Origin: Marivita sp041725935 | GTDB lineage: Bacteria; Pseudomonadota; Alphaproteobacteria; Rhodobacterales; Rhodobacteraceae | DNA: 64,000 bases | Direction: 5' to 3' | Assembly (NCBI GenBank): GCA_041725935.1 | Contig: JBGRQD010000002.1 | Location: 124,001 to 188,000, forward strand | Shown: positions 17,139 to 24,753 of the stretch, one piece after another | Layout of the letters: every line of letters begins with the position of its first letter | Numbering within the stretch: position 1 is the first letter of the stretch | The notes under the pieces: generated by a model | The model's database searches: none | Told to the model about the DNA's origin: nothing | The model's input: only the letters and a program-made list of their open reading frames with translations | Program-made: the position numbers and the translations under genes

Positions 17139-17752
17139 CCGAGATCGCAGCCCTCCTGAACATCGGCGGCCCCGCCCTTTGGGTCATCGCCGGGCTGAGC
17201 GTGGTCACCCTTGGGCTGATCCTTTGGAAGCTGTGGCGGCTGACCCTCATGGGCGCATGGCGGCGCGACGCGACCGAGGCGGCGGTGGGCCAGTGGCAGA
17301 TTGGCCAACATGACAACGCCCTTGCCAACCTGCGCAATCGCACCGGCCTGCGCGCCCGCGTCGTCAAAACCGCCATGCAGGCCGCGCGCACCCTTCCCAT
17401 CAAAGATGCCCGCGACGAGACCGCCCGCGTGGCGCGTGGCGCGCTGATGGACGCGGGCAGCGGTTTGCGCGCGCTGGACCTGATTGCCACCATCGCGCCG
17501 CTCGTCGGTCTGCTGGGCACCGTTCTGGGCATGATCGACGCGTTTCAGGCGTTGCAGGACAGCGGCGCGCGCGCCGATCCCTCGGCCCTCGCCGGAGGCA
17601 TCTGGGAGGCGCTTCTGACCACCGCCGCAGGTATGGCGGTGGCGATCCCGGCATCCATGGCGCTCAGCTGGTTCGACAGCATCAATGACCGCCTCGCGCA
17701 TGATTTCGACGATCTGGCCACCCGCATTCTGACACGGAGCAAGCAGGACTGA
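17132..17752 (+). CDS. exbB: ExbB/TolQ/MotA proton-channel protein
   Basis: A 206-residue inner-membrane subunit of a TonB energising complex. Three hydrophobic segments are visible (about 12-34, 113-133 and 152-175), with the family sequence LIATIAPLVGLLGTVLGMIDAFQ and the pore helix WEALLTTAAGMAVAIPA. It forms the proton channel with ExbD and powers TonB. It overlaps btuF by 7 bp and precedes exbD by 1 bp. Confidence 0.93.
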   Translation: MLTEIAALLNIGGPALWVIAGLSVVTLGLILWKLWRLTLMGAWRRDATEAAVGQWQIGQHDNALANLRNRTGLRARVVKTAMQAARTLPIKDARDETARVARGALMDAGSGLRALDLIATIAPLVGLLGTVLGMIDAFQALQDSGARADPSALAGGIWEALLTTAAGMAVAIPASMALSWFDSINDRLAHDFDDLATRILTRSKQD

Positions 17753-17753
17753 C

Positions 17754-18128
17754 ATGCTGGAGCTGACCCACCAGACACGCCGCCGCCGCATCGGGTTGAC
17801 CCCGATGATCGACGTGGTGTTCCTGCTGCTGGTCTTCTTCATGCTCGCCGCACGGTTCGGAGTAACGGACGCGATCCCGGTCACGCTGTCTGGCGGCGCG
17901 GCGCAATCCTATGACGGGCCGCCGCGTCTCGTCACTGTCCTGCCGGACGGGCTGCGCGTGAACGGAATCGACACGACGGACCCGGTTGCAGCCCTCACGC
18001 CCCTGATGGGCACCCCGACCGACATCATCCTGTTGCGCCCGCGCGACGGTGCATCGGTGCAACACCTGCTGGACGCGATGGGCGTGCTGCGCGCGGCGGG
18101 CTGGTCCAACCTCGTGGTGCTGGAATGA
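17754..18128 (+). CDS. exbD: ExbD/TolR family protein (first copy)
   Basis: A 124-residue protein with a short cytoplasmic N-terminus, one membrane helix and a periplasmic domain. RRRRIGLTPMIDVVFLLLVFFMLAARF contains the membrane Asp of ExbD (in MIDVVFLLL) required for proton use. The periplasmic domain ends LRAAGWSNLVVLE. It overlaps the second exbD copy by ATGA. Paired ExbD paralogues are common where ExbB works with heteromeric ExbD. Confidence 0.92.
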   Translation: MLELTHQTRRRRIGLTPMIDVVFLLLVFFMLAARFGVTDAIPVTLSGGAAQSYDGPPRLVTVLPDGLRVNGIDTTDPVAALTPLMGTPTDIILLRPRDGASVQHLLDAMGVLRAAGWSNLVVLE

Positions 18129-18514
18129 GACAGCGTCCGCTCATCGCGCCGAGGTCTCGGCGCTCCTCGCGCGAACCCGTCGTGCCGATGATCAACGTGG
18201 TGTTCCTGCTGCTGATCTTCTTCCTGATGACCGCGCAGATCGCCCCCCCCGCGCCATTCGACGTGGCCTTGCCCCAAGCCACCGGGGATGAGGATGCGGG
18301 CCAATCGGCACTTTATATCAGCGCCGACGGCGAGATCGCGTTCGAGGCAACCCGCGGCGACGCCGCCATCGCACAGGCCGTGACCGCCAGTGGCGATGCG
18401 CCCTTGCGCCTGCACGCCGATGCCGCCCTGCCCGCCGCGACCCTCGCGCGGGTGTTGGGCCAACTCACCGCGCAGGGTGCAACCCGCGTCGAGATCGTGA
18501 CGGAGGGCGGCTGA
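18125..18514 (+). CDS. ExbD/TolR family protein (second copy)
   Basis: A 129-residue paralogue of the preceding gene. The membrane helix reads VPMINVVFLLLIFFLMTAQI: the usual Asp of the D-V-V-F motif is replaced by Asn. The conserved protonatable residue is therefore missing, which suggests a structural rather than proton-conducting role. The periplasmic domain ends VEIVTEGG. It overlaps exbD1 by 4 bp and shares one base with tonB (TGATG). Confidence 0.9.
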   Translation: MRQRPLIAPRSRRSSREPVVPMINVVFLLLIFFLMTAQIAPPAPFDVALPQATGDEDAGQSALYISADGEIAFEATRGDAAIAQAVTASGDAPLRLHADAALPAATLARVLGQLTAQGATRVEIVTEGG

Positions 18515-19482
18515 TGCGGGTTCTCGAAATCACCACCTTCATCGTCCTTTCCGGCGCGCTGCATGCCGCCACGCTCTACATGGCCCCGGTGCCCGGCGGC
18601 GCCACCAGTGGCGGCGCAGCTGGCACGGCGGAGGTCACGCTTCAGGCAGCAACTCCCACGCTGGCCGCAATGGTGCAGGACTGGGACCGCCCGCCCGAAA
18701 CCAGCGACGCGCCCATGCTGGCAGCGCCAGAAATGACAACCGCCCCCAAGCGCCCGACACGGGACGCACCGGTGCTGGACCGACCACAAACAACAGCCCT
18801 CGTCGCGCCCAGCCCCGCGCCGGATGTGCCACAGGCCGAAACCCGTCTGCCCGCGCCCCCCGTGCCCTTTGCCGACACCACACCGGACACGCTGCCCGTG
18901 ATGGAAACGCCCAGGCTGGAAGCACCCGATCTGCCCATCGAGCCAACCGCAAAGCGACCGGAACCGCCGCAGCCACCGACGATGACCGACACCGCGCCCA
19001 CGGCGCCGCAAGTGGACACGGCGCCCGCTGCAGAGCGCACGGCCCCCACCGCGTCACTGCGCCCGGAACCACGCCCCGAACGTCGTGAACCGGCGCAAAC
19101 CCGGTCCCAGCCGGCGCAAACCGCCAAGGGGTCGGGAACGCAGCAGACGGCCAGCCCCAAACCGGCCCCCAAGCCGCAAGCGCCGCGCGGACCGTCACAG
19201 GCGCAGCTGGCACAGCTCGAACAGCAATGGGGTGCAAAGATCACATCTGCCCTGCGCCGGGCCCACCGCCCGCCGCGCGGCGCGCAAGGGTCGGTCACAC
19301 TGGTGATCGCGATTGCGCCTTCGGGACAGGTTGCGGGCGTGTCGGTGGCGGCGTCCTCGGGCAACGCCCGGCTGGATCAATCCGCTCTGGCCGCCGTGAA
19401 ACGCGCCCGGTTTCCACGCGCACCCGACGGGCTGACGCGGGCAAGCTACCGGTTCAGCCAACGGTTGACCGTCGCGCGGTGA
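18514..19482 (+). CDS. tonB: TonB family energy-transducing protein
   Basis: A 322-residue protein with an N-terminal hydrophobic anchor (about 5-24), a long Pro/Ala/Thr-rich periplasm-spanning linker (about 30-230) and a C-terminal TonB domain beginning near QLEQQWGAKITSALRRAHRPPRGAQG and ending LDQSALAAVKRARFPRAPDGLTRASYRFSQRLTV. It transmits ExbBD energy to an outer-membrane receptor. No TonB-dependent receptor gene occurs in the window, so the BtuB partner must be elsewhere. Confidence 0.9.
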   Translation: MRVLEITTFIVLSGALHAATLYMAPVPGGATSGGAAGTAEVTLQAATPTLAAMVQDWDRPPETSDAPMLAAPEMTTAPKRPTRDAPVLDRPQTTALVAPSPAPDVPQAETRLPAPPVPFADTTPDTLPVMETPRLEAPDLPIEPTAKRPEPPQPPTMTDTAPTAPQVDTAPAAERTAPTASLRPEPRPERREPAQTRSQPAQTAKGSGTQQTASPKPAPKPQAPRGPSQAQLAQLEQQWGAKITSALRRAHRPPRGAQGSVTLVIAIAPSGQVAGVSVAASSGNARLDQSALAAVKRARFPRAPDGLTRASYRFSQRLTVAR

Positions 19483-19503
19483 CGCTCGGTTGACCGAGCG
19501 TTT
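19483..19503 (+). terminator. Hairpin terminator after tonB
   Basis: CGCTCGG-TTGA-CCGAGCG is a perfect 7-bp stem immediately after the tonB stop, followed by TTT only. It is the natural end of the B12 operon, with a weak U-tract. Confidence 0.55.
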
Positions 19504-19521
19504 CGATGCGTCGACGCATCG
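19504..19521. repeat. 18-bp palindrome CGATGCGTCGACGCATCG
   Basis: A perfect palindrome located between the convergent tonB and mrp stops. A near-identical copy (one base different) occurs at 49538-49555, also at a convergent gene junction. Confidence 0.6.
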
Positions 19522-19530
19522 TCGCCCGCC

Positions 19531-20598
19531 TTACGCCATACCGCCTTCGATCAACCGATTCGCAAGAACCGCATAAGCATCCGCCATCGGCCCATCCCCC
19601 GCCGCAATCGGCTCACCACCATCGCCGGCCAGCCGCGTGTCCAGATCCAGCGGCAATTGCGCCAGCAGCGGAATGCCCCGCGCCTCGGCCTCGGCCACGG
19701 TGCCGCCCGATCCGAAGATATGGCTTTGCCCGCCGCAATGCGGACAGGTGAACACGGCCATGTTCTCGATCAGCCCCAGCACCGGGGTCTTGAGCGTGTC
19801 GAACATGTCGAGCGCCTTGCGCGCATCCAGAAGCGCCACATCCTGCGGCGTGGACACGACAATGGCCCCCGACACCTGCGCCTTCTGACAGAGCGTCATC
19901 GCCACATCGCCCGTGCCCGGTGGCAGATCGACGATCAGCACATCCAGATCGCCCCAGGCCACCTGCCCCAGCATCTGTTGCAACGCGCCCATCAGCATCG
20001 GCCCGCGCCAGACCACGGCCTTTTCTTCGGGCAACATCAGCCCGATGGACATGATCGTGACGCCATGCGCCATCAGCGGGATGATCGTTTGACCATCGCG
20101 GCTTTCGGGTTTTTGCGAAACACCCATCATGCGCGGCTGGCTCGGGCCGTGGATATCACCGTCCAGCAACCCGACGCGTCGTCCCGCACGCGCAAGCGCC
20201 ACGGCAAGGTTCGAGGACACGGTGGATTTACCGACGCCGCCCTTGCCCGACCCGATCGCAAGAATGCGCGCGACACCTGCCGGCTTGAGCGATCCGGCCT
20301 GCGGTTTGGGATGCCCGCCGATCTTGAGCCCCTTCGGCGGTGCCGATGCCGGACCATGCGCGGTCAGCGCCGCAGACACCTGCGTCACACCGGGCAATTC
20401 GGCCACAACCGCCTCTGCGGCCTTGCGCACAGGCTCCATCAGCCGCGCGATCTCGGGCGACGGGGCCTCGATGACAAAGCGTACAACCGACCCCTCCACC
20501 TGAATCGCCCGAACCAGATCGGCCGAAATCAGGTCTTTGCCATCGGGAATCGCCACGCGGGACAGGGCTTCGCGAATCTGTTCGGGGGTTACGGACAT
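19531..20598 (-). CDS. apbC: Mrp/NBP35 family iron-sulfur cluster carrier ATPase
   Basis: A P-loop ATPase that carries Fe-S clusters to apo-proteins. It has 355 residues. An N-terminal DUF59/MIP18-like domain (EQIREALSRVAIPDGKDLIS) precedes the deviant Walker A GSGKGGVGKSTVSSNLAVAL, and the cluster-binding CPHC lies in FTCPHCGGQSHIFG near residue 273. The ATG at 20598 (MSVTPEQ) is chosen over a TTG two codons upstream. It is divergent from the DUF1127 gene, with a 226-bp intergenic region between them, and convergent with tonB. Confidence 0.93.
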   Translation of the reverse strand: MSVTPEQIREALSRVAIPDGKDLISADLVRAIQVEGSVVRFVIEAPSPEIARLMEPVRKAAEAVVAELPGVTQVSAALTAHGPASAPPKGLKIGGHPKPQAGSLKPAGVARILAIGSGKGGVGKSTVSSNLAVALARAGRRVGLLDGDIHGPSQPRMMGVSQKPESRDGQTIIPLMAHGVTIMSIGLMLPEEKAVVWRGPMLMGALQQMLGQVAWGDLDVLIVDLPPGTGDVAMTLCQKAQVSGAIVVSTPQDVALLDARKALDMFDTLKTPVLGLIENMAVFTCPHCGGQSHIFGSGGTVAEAEARGIPLLAQLPLDLDTRLAGDGGEPIAAGDGPMADAYAVLANRLIEGGMA

Positions 20599-20824
20599 GC
20601 CCAACCTTTCATCTTTTTGACGCAGAGATGACAGCCTTCCCGCGATGCTTCAACCGCCTGCCCGGAAATCAGGCCTGTTAGCGCAAAACGCACAAATATG
20701 AACCACTTGGCCTATGCAAATGCTGCATAGCAGCGTTGAAGCAAATACCCATTGTGCAAGCGCAGCATTTGCTTATTTTGAACTCAAGCGAACGGAAACA
20801 CACAATAGCGAACAGAGCAGACAC
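20599..20824. promoter_or_regulatory. Divergent promoter region of mrp and the DUF1127 gene
   Basis: This 226-bp region is AT-richer than its surroundings. It holds the inverted repeat CTATGCA-N5-TGCATAG (20712-20730) and a TTGAAC hexamer near 20778 followed after 17-18 bp by an ACAATA-like sequence (about 20801). In Rhodobacter the homologous DUF1127-sRNA operon is driven by RpoH-type sigma factors; a convincing RpoH promoter could not be picked out here by eye. Confidence 0.35.
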
Positions 20825-21043
20825 ATGGCATACGAAACAAACAGCCTTGGCGCAGTGAGCACCGGCCTCATGGATCGGGTCAACACACTGATCGCAGGAT
20901 ACCGGGCCAAAGCCGCCCGCCGCAAGATTTACCGTGACACGCTGCGCGAACTCAGCGCGCTGTCGCAGCGCGAACTGTGCGATCTGGGAATGAACCAATC
21001 CGAGATAAAGCGCGTTGCGTACCAGGCAGCTTACGAAAGCTGA
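20825..21043 (+). CDS. Small DUF1127 (YjiS-like) protein, CcaF1-like
   Basis: A 72-residue basic protein with the DUF1127 core RKIYRDTLRELSALSQRELCDLGMNQSEIKRVAY. The start MAYETNSLGAV is chosen by family length; the Shine-Dalgarno is weak. In R. sphaeroides the DUF1127 protein CcaF1 is encoded directly upstream of the CcsR sRNAs, is an RNA-binding protein and aids sRNA maturation. The identical arrangement here (array begins about 20 bp after the stop) supports the same role by context. Confidence 0.9.
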   Translation: MAYETNSLGAVSTGLMDRVNTLIAGYRAKAARRKIYRDTLRELSALSQRELCDLGMNQSEIKRVAYQAAYES

Positions 21044-21061
21044 AGAAATTCGGTGAGCATG

Positions 21062-21163
21062 GCCTTCTGGCCCCTTACCACACGGTCTCGGCATCCTCTC
21101 CTCCTCCCTGGATGTCGTGAACTCGACGGTGGCACCTCTCCTCCTCCCTGGTGTCACCGTCAC
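21062..21163 (+). ncRNA. CcsR/cuckoo-type sRNA, unit 1
   Basis: Two hairpins, each exposing CCTCCTCCC in the loop (21100-21108 and 21140-21148). Stem 1 pairs GGCATCC with GGATGTC; stem 2 pairs GACGGTGGCACC with GGTGTCACCGTC. The loop is complementary to Shine-Dalgarno sequences. This architecture defines CcsR RNAs in Rhodobacter and the cuckoo RNA family in alphaproteobacteria. Confidence 0.85.
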
Positions 21164-21165
21164 AC

Positions 21166-21266
21166 TTATTCGGGCTCCGGCCCACACGAGCTCGGCATCC
21201 TCTCCTCCTCCCTGGATGTCGTGACCTAGACGGTGGCGCGTTTCCTCCTCCCTCGCGCCACCGTCA
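21166..21266 (+). ncRNA. CcsR/cuckoo-type sRNA, unit 2
   Basis: Second 104-bp repeat: CCTCCTCCC at 21204-21212 and 21244-21252, exactly 104 bases after those of unit 1. Stem 2 is GACGGTGGCGCG with CGCGCCACCGTC, a compensated variant of unit 1, which indicates selection on pairing. A linker with CGGGCTCCGGCCCACACGAG precedes the first stem. Confidence 0.85.
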
Positions 21267-21269
21267 CAG

Positions 21270-21378
21270 AGTTTCGGGCTGCGGCCCACACGAGATCGGC
21301 GCCCTCTCCTCCTCCCTGGGTGCCGTGAACTGGAACGGTGGTGCCTCTCCTCCCTTGGCATCACCGTTTTTTCTTTTT
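21270..21378 (+). ncRNA. CcsR/cuckoo-type sRNA, unit 3, with terminator
   Basis: Third 104-bp repeat: CCTCCTCCC at 21308-21316 and a shortened CCTCCC at 21349-21354. The second stem (AACGGTGGTGCC, 21334-21345, with GGCATCACCGTT, 21357-21368) runs into TTTTTTCTTTTT, so it doubles as the intrinsic terminator for the DUF1127-sRNA transcript. Stem bases again differ from units 1 and 2 with pairing kept. Confidence 0.85.
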
Positions 21379-21518
21379 GGGAGGCCCGCGCAGCTCTCGA
21401 CCCAAAGCTGCGCATTTTCCAACATTGTTTGGTTTTCCTTTGCCCCCCCTTTCGCTAGATGAGGCGCAACGGAACATCTGCGGCCCGCGAAGGCTGCACA
21501 GAAGCGGGAATTGACCCC

Positions 21519-24500
21519 ATGGCGATGGACAAGACATTCAATGCGGCCGAGGCCGAGGCGCGGCTTTACAAGGCTTGGGAAGACAGCGGTGCGTTCAAGG
21601 CAGGTGCCAATGCCAAGCGCGACGACACGTTCTGCGTGATGATCCCGCCGCCCAACGTCACGGGCTCGTTGCACATGGGGCACGCCTTCAACAACACGCT
21701 GCAGGACATTCTGGTCCGCTGGCACCGGATGCGCGGCTTCGACACGCTGTGGCAGCCGGGCACGGATCACGCGGGCATCGCGACCCAGATGGTGACGGAA
21801 CGCGAGATGGCCGCCAATGGTGAACCCACCCGCCGCGAGATGGGGCGCGAGGCGTTTCTGGACCGGGTCTGGGAACAGAAGGTCAAGTCGCGCGGCACCA
21901 TCATCGGCCAGCTCAAGCGGCTTGGTGCCTCGGCCGATTGGTCCCGCGAGGCGTTCACGATGGGTGGAGCCGCGGGCGACCCGGATCGCGGCACCGCGCC
22001 GAATTTCCATGACGCGGTGATCAAGGTCTTTGTCGACATGTACGACAAGGGGCTGATCTATCGCGGCAAGCGGCTGGTCAACTGGGACCCGCATTTCGAG
22101 ACCGCGATCTCTGATCTGGAGGTCGAGAACACCGAAGTGCCGGGCCACATGTGGCACTTCAAATATCCGCTGGCGGGTGGCGAGACCTATACCTATGTCG
22201 AAAAGGACGAGGACGGGACTGTCGTGCTGGAAGAAGAGCGCGACTACATCTCCATCGCCACCACACGCCCCGAAACCATGCTGGGCGACGGCGCGGTGGC
22301 GGTTCACCCGTCGGATGAGCGGTATGCGCCAATTGTCGGAAAGCTGTGCGAGATTCCGGTTGGTCCCAAGGAACGCCGCCGCCTGATCCCGATCATCACC
22401 GACGAATACCCCGATGCCACCTTCGGTTCGGGCGCGGTCAAGATCACCGGCGCGCATGACTTCAACGACTACGGTGTCGCCAAGCGCGGGAACATCCCCT
22501 GCTACCGCCTCATGGACACCAAGGCCCACATGCGCGACGACGGCGCACCTTATGCCGATGCGGCCGCCATTGCCGGTGCCGTGGCGCGCGGCGAACGCAC
22601 GCTGAATGAGGCGGAAACCGACACGCTGAACCTTGTCCCGGATCACCTGCGCGGGATGGACCGGTTCGAGGCGCGCAAAGCCGTGGTCGACGAGATTACG
22701 GCGGAAGGTCTGGCGGTCATGACCCGCGCCGATGATCCTCGTTTGGGTGCATCGGCCAAGAAAGCCGTCATTGCCGGGCTTGACCCGGCAACCTCAACGG
22801 ACGGAGATCCTCGGGTCGAGCCCGAGGATGACGGATCAACGCTGGTCCCGCTGGTCGAAGCCAAGCCGATCATGCAGCCCTTCGGCGACCGCTCCAAGGT
22901 GGTGATCGAGCCGATGCTGACCGATCAATGGTTCGTGGATGCCGAAAAGATCGTCGGCCCCGCGCTGGATGCCGTGCGCAACGGCGATGTGCGGATCGTG
23001 CCCGAGTCGGGCGAACGGACCTATTACCATTGGCTGGAAAACATCGAACCGTGGTGCATCTCGCGCCAGCTGTGGTGGGGGCATCAAATCCCGGTGTGGT
23101 ATGGGTTCGACCTTGCCCGCGAAGGCTTCCGCGATGACGAAGGCGATGGCGCGCTGGACCTTGTCGAGATGGGCCGCCTGCTGAGCGCGCAAAGCCTGAT
23201 GCGCGGCAATGAACGGCACCATTCCGCAGCAAGCTTTGACGAGGTCCAGGGGCAGTTTGGCGACGTTCTGGCGACCCTGCCCACGCCGCTGAACCATGCG
23301 CGGGTTGTCGAGGTCGAGAGCCGTGAAGAGGCGGCGCATCTGCTCGCCTCCAGCTTGGCCGAATACGAGGCGAACAATCAGGACCCGACGCTGCTGGTCT
23401 ACCCGGTCTGGCGCGATCCCGACGTGCTCGACACGTGGTTCTCCTCCGGTCTGTGGCCCATCGGCACGCTGGGCTGGCCCGAGCAGACGCCGGAACTGGC
23501 CCGGTATTTCCCCACTTCCGTGCTGATCACCGGGCAGGACATCCTGTTCTTCTGGGTCGCTCGGATGATGATGATGCAACTGGCCGTGGTCGATCAGGTG
23601 CCCTTCAAGGATGTCTACCTGCACGGGTTGGTGCGCGACGCCAAGGGCAAGAAGATGTCCAAGTCGCTCGGCAACGTGGTTGATCCGCTTGAGATCATTG
23701 ACGAATACGGCGCCGATGCGCTGCGCTTCACCAATGCGGCGATGGCGTCTTTGGGTGGTGTGCTCAAGCTCGACATGCAGCGCATCGCGGGCTACCGGAA
23801 TTTCAGCACCAAGCTTTGGAACGCGACGCGCTTTGCGGAAATGAACGGTGTGTTCGAAAACCGGACACCCAGCGCCGACATCCCCAAAGCAACCGCGACG
23901 GTGAACCTCTGGATCATTGGCGAAACCGCCCGCGTGCGCGCCGAAGTGGATACGGCACTGGACGCCTACCGCTTCGACGACGCGGCGGCGGCGCTGTACC
24001 GGTTTGTCTGGGGCAAGGTCTGCGACTGGTATGTCGAATTCTCCAAGCCCCTGCTGCTGGACGAAGGCCCGCAATCGGCCGAGACACGGGACACGATGGC
24101 ATGGGTCATCGACCAGTGCCTGATCCTGCTGCACCCGATCATGCCCTTCATCACCGAGGAACTCTGGGCGGTCACGGGAGACCGGGCCAAGATGCTGGTC
24201 CACGCCGACTGGCCGACCTATGGCTCCGACCTGATCGACGCCGAGGCCGACCGCGAGATGAACTGGGTGATCGGTCTGATCGAAGGCATCCGGTCGGCGC
24301 GGCAGCAGATGCACGTGCCCGTGGGCCTTTACCTGCCGCTGGTGGTCACCGACATGGGCGACGCCGCCCGCGCTGCGTGGGGGCGCAACGAGGTGCTGAT
24401 CAAGCGTCTGGCGCGGATCGACGAACTGACCGAGGTGGAGGCGTTCCCGAAAGGCTGCGCAACCGTGCCAATGGACGGCGCGACGTTCGGCCTGCCGCTG

Positions 24501-24722
24501 GCCGACATCATCGACGTGGGCGCCGAGAAAGAGCGGCTGGACAAGACCTTGCAAAAGCTGGCCAAGGAAATCGGCGGCATGAAAGGCCGTTTGAACAACC
24601 CGAAATTCGTCGAAAGCGCTCCCGATGAGGTGGTCGAGGAAACCCGCGCCAACCTTGCCGCCCGCGAGGATGAAGCGGCCAAGCTGAACGAGGCGTTGGC
24701 GCGGTTGGCCGAATTGGGGTGA
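21519..24722 (+). CDS. valS: Valyl-tRNA synthetase
   Basis: Class-I aminoacyl-tRNA synthetase charging tRNA-Val, with an editing domain against threonine. It has 1067 residues. The HIGH-type motif is HMGH (52-55) within PPPNVTGSLHMGHAF, and KMSKS is at 712-716 (KGKKMSKSLGN). The C-terminal coiled coil is visible in the last 70 residues (EKERLDKTLQKLAKEIGG). The ATG at 21519 (MAMDKTFNAAE) is preceded by GCGGGAA; an alternative ATG lies two codons later. Residues about 416-439 (AVIAGLDPATSTDGDPRVEP) look like a translated palindromic intergenic repeat inserted in frame before the conserved KPIMQPFGDRS segment, which makes the enzyme longer than most homologues. The reading frame is otherwise intact. 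Confidence 0.97.
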   Translation: MAMDKTFNAAEAEARLYKAWEDSGAFKAGANAKRDDTFCVMIPPPNVTGSLHMGHAFNNTLQDILVRWHRMRGFDTLWQPGTDHAGIATQMVTEREMAANGEPTRREMGREAFLDRVWEQKVKSRGTIIGQLKRLGASADWSREAFTMGGAAGDPDRGTAPNFHDAVIKVFVDMYDKGLIYRGKRLVNWDPHFETAISDLEVENTEVPGHMWHFKYPLAGGETYTYVEKDEDGTVVLEEERDYISIATTRPETMLGDGAVAVHPSDERYAPIVGKLCEIPVGPKERRRLIPIITDEYPDATFGSGAVKITGAHDFNDYGVAKRGNIPCYRLMDTKAHMRDDGAPYADAAAIAGAVARGERTLNEAETDTLNLVPDHLRGMDRFEARKAVVDEITAEGLAVMTRADDPRLGASAKKAVIAGLDPATSTDGDPRVEPEDDGSTLVPLVEAKPIMQPFGDRSKVVIEPMLTDQWFVDAEKIVGPALDAVRNGDVRIVPESGERTYYHWLENIEPWCISRQLWWGHQIPVWYGFDLAREGFRDDEGDGALDLVEMGRLLSAQSLMRGNERHHSAASFDEVQGQFGDVLATLPTPLNHARVVEVESREEAAHLLASSLAEYEANNQDPTLLVYPVWRDPDVLDTWFSSGLWPIGTLGWPEQTPELARYFPTSVLITGQDILFFWVARMMMMQLAVVDQVPFKDVYLHGLVRDAKGKKMSKSLGNVVDPLEIIDEYGADALRFTNAAMASLGGVLKLDMQRIAGYRNFSTKLWNATRFAEMNGVFENRTPSADIPKATATVNLWIIGETARVRAEVDTALDAYRFDDAAAALYRFVWGKVCDWYVEFSKPLLLDEGPQSAETRDTMAWVIDQCLILLHPIMPFITEELWAVTGDRAKMLVHADWPTYGSDLIDAEADREMNWVIGLIEGIRSARQQMHVPVGLYLPLVVTDMGDAARAAWGRNEVLIKRLARIDELTEVEAFPKGCATVPMDGATFGLPLADIIDVGAEKERLDKTLQKLAKEIGGMKGRLNNPKFVESAPDEVVEETRANLAAREDEAAKLNEALARLAELG
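22765..22834. repeat. Palindromic (REP/RPE-like) element inside valS
   Basis: A 70-bp imperfect inverted repeat: the left arm begins CCGTCATTGCCGGGCTTGAC, and the right arm ends CGAGCCCGAGGATGACGG. Arms of about 25 bp pair with few mismatches. The sequence style (CCGGGCTTGACCCGG...CGGGTCGAGCCCG...GATGACG) is that of intergenic palindromic repeats common in alphaproteobacteria. No other copy was noticed in this window. Confidence 0.75.
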
Positions 24723-24724
24723 GT

Positions 24725-24750
24725 GCAAGCCGGGCTTTTACCCGGCTTGC
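24725..24750. terminator. Bidirectional terminator between valS and the monooxygenase gene
   Basis: GCAAGCCGGG-CTTTTA-CCCGGCTTGC, a perfect 10-bp stem placed 3 bp after the valS stop and 3 bp before the stop of the convergent gene. There is no long T-run on either side, so efficiency is uncertain. Confidence 0.65.
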
Positions 24751-24753
24751 GGC

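Noticed and set aside
21062..21378. CRISPR-like array
   Set aside because: The 104-bp units are near-identical throughout with paired stems and a terminator, not short repeats with unique spacers.
22836..24728. Long open frame (630 codons) on the minus strand opposite valS
   Set aside because: It is antisense to a certain valS gene; high GC third positions create such frames, and its residue mix (His/Arg/Gln-rich) resembles no protein family.
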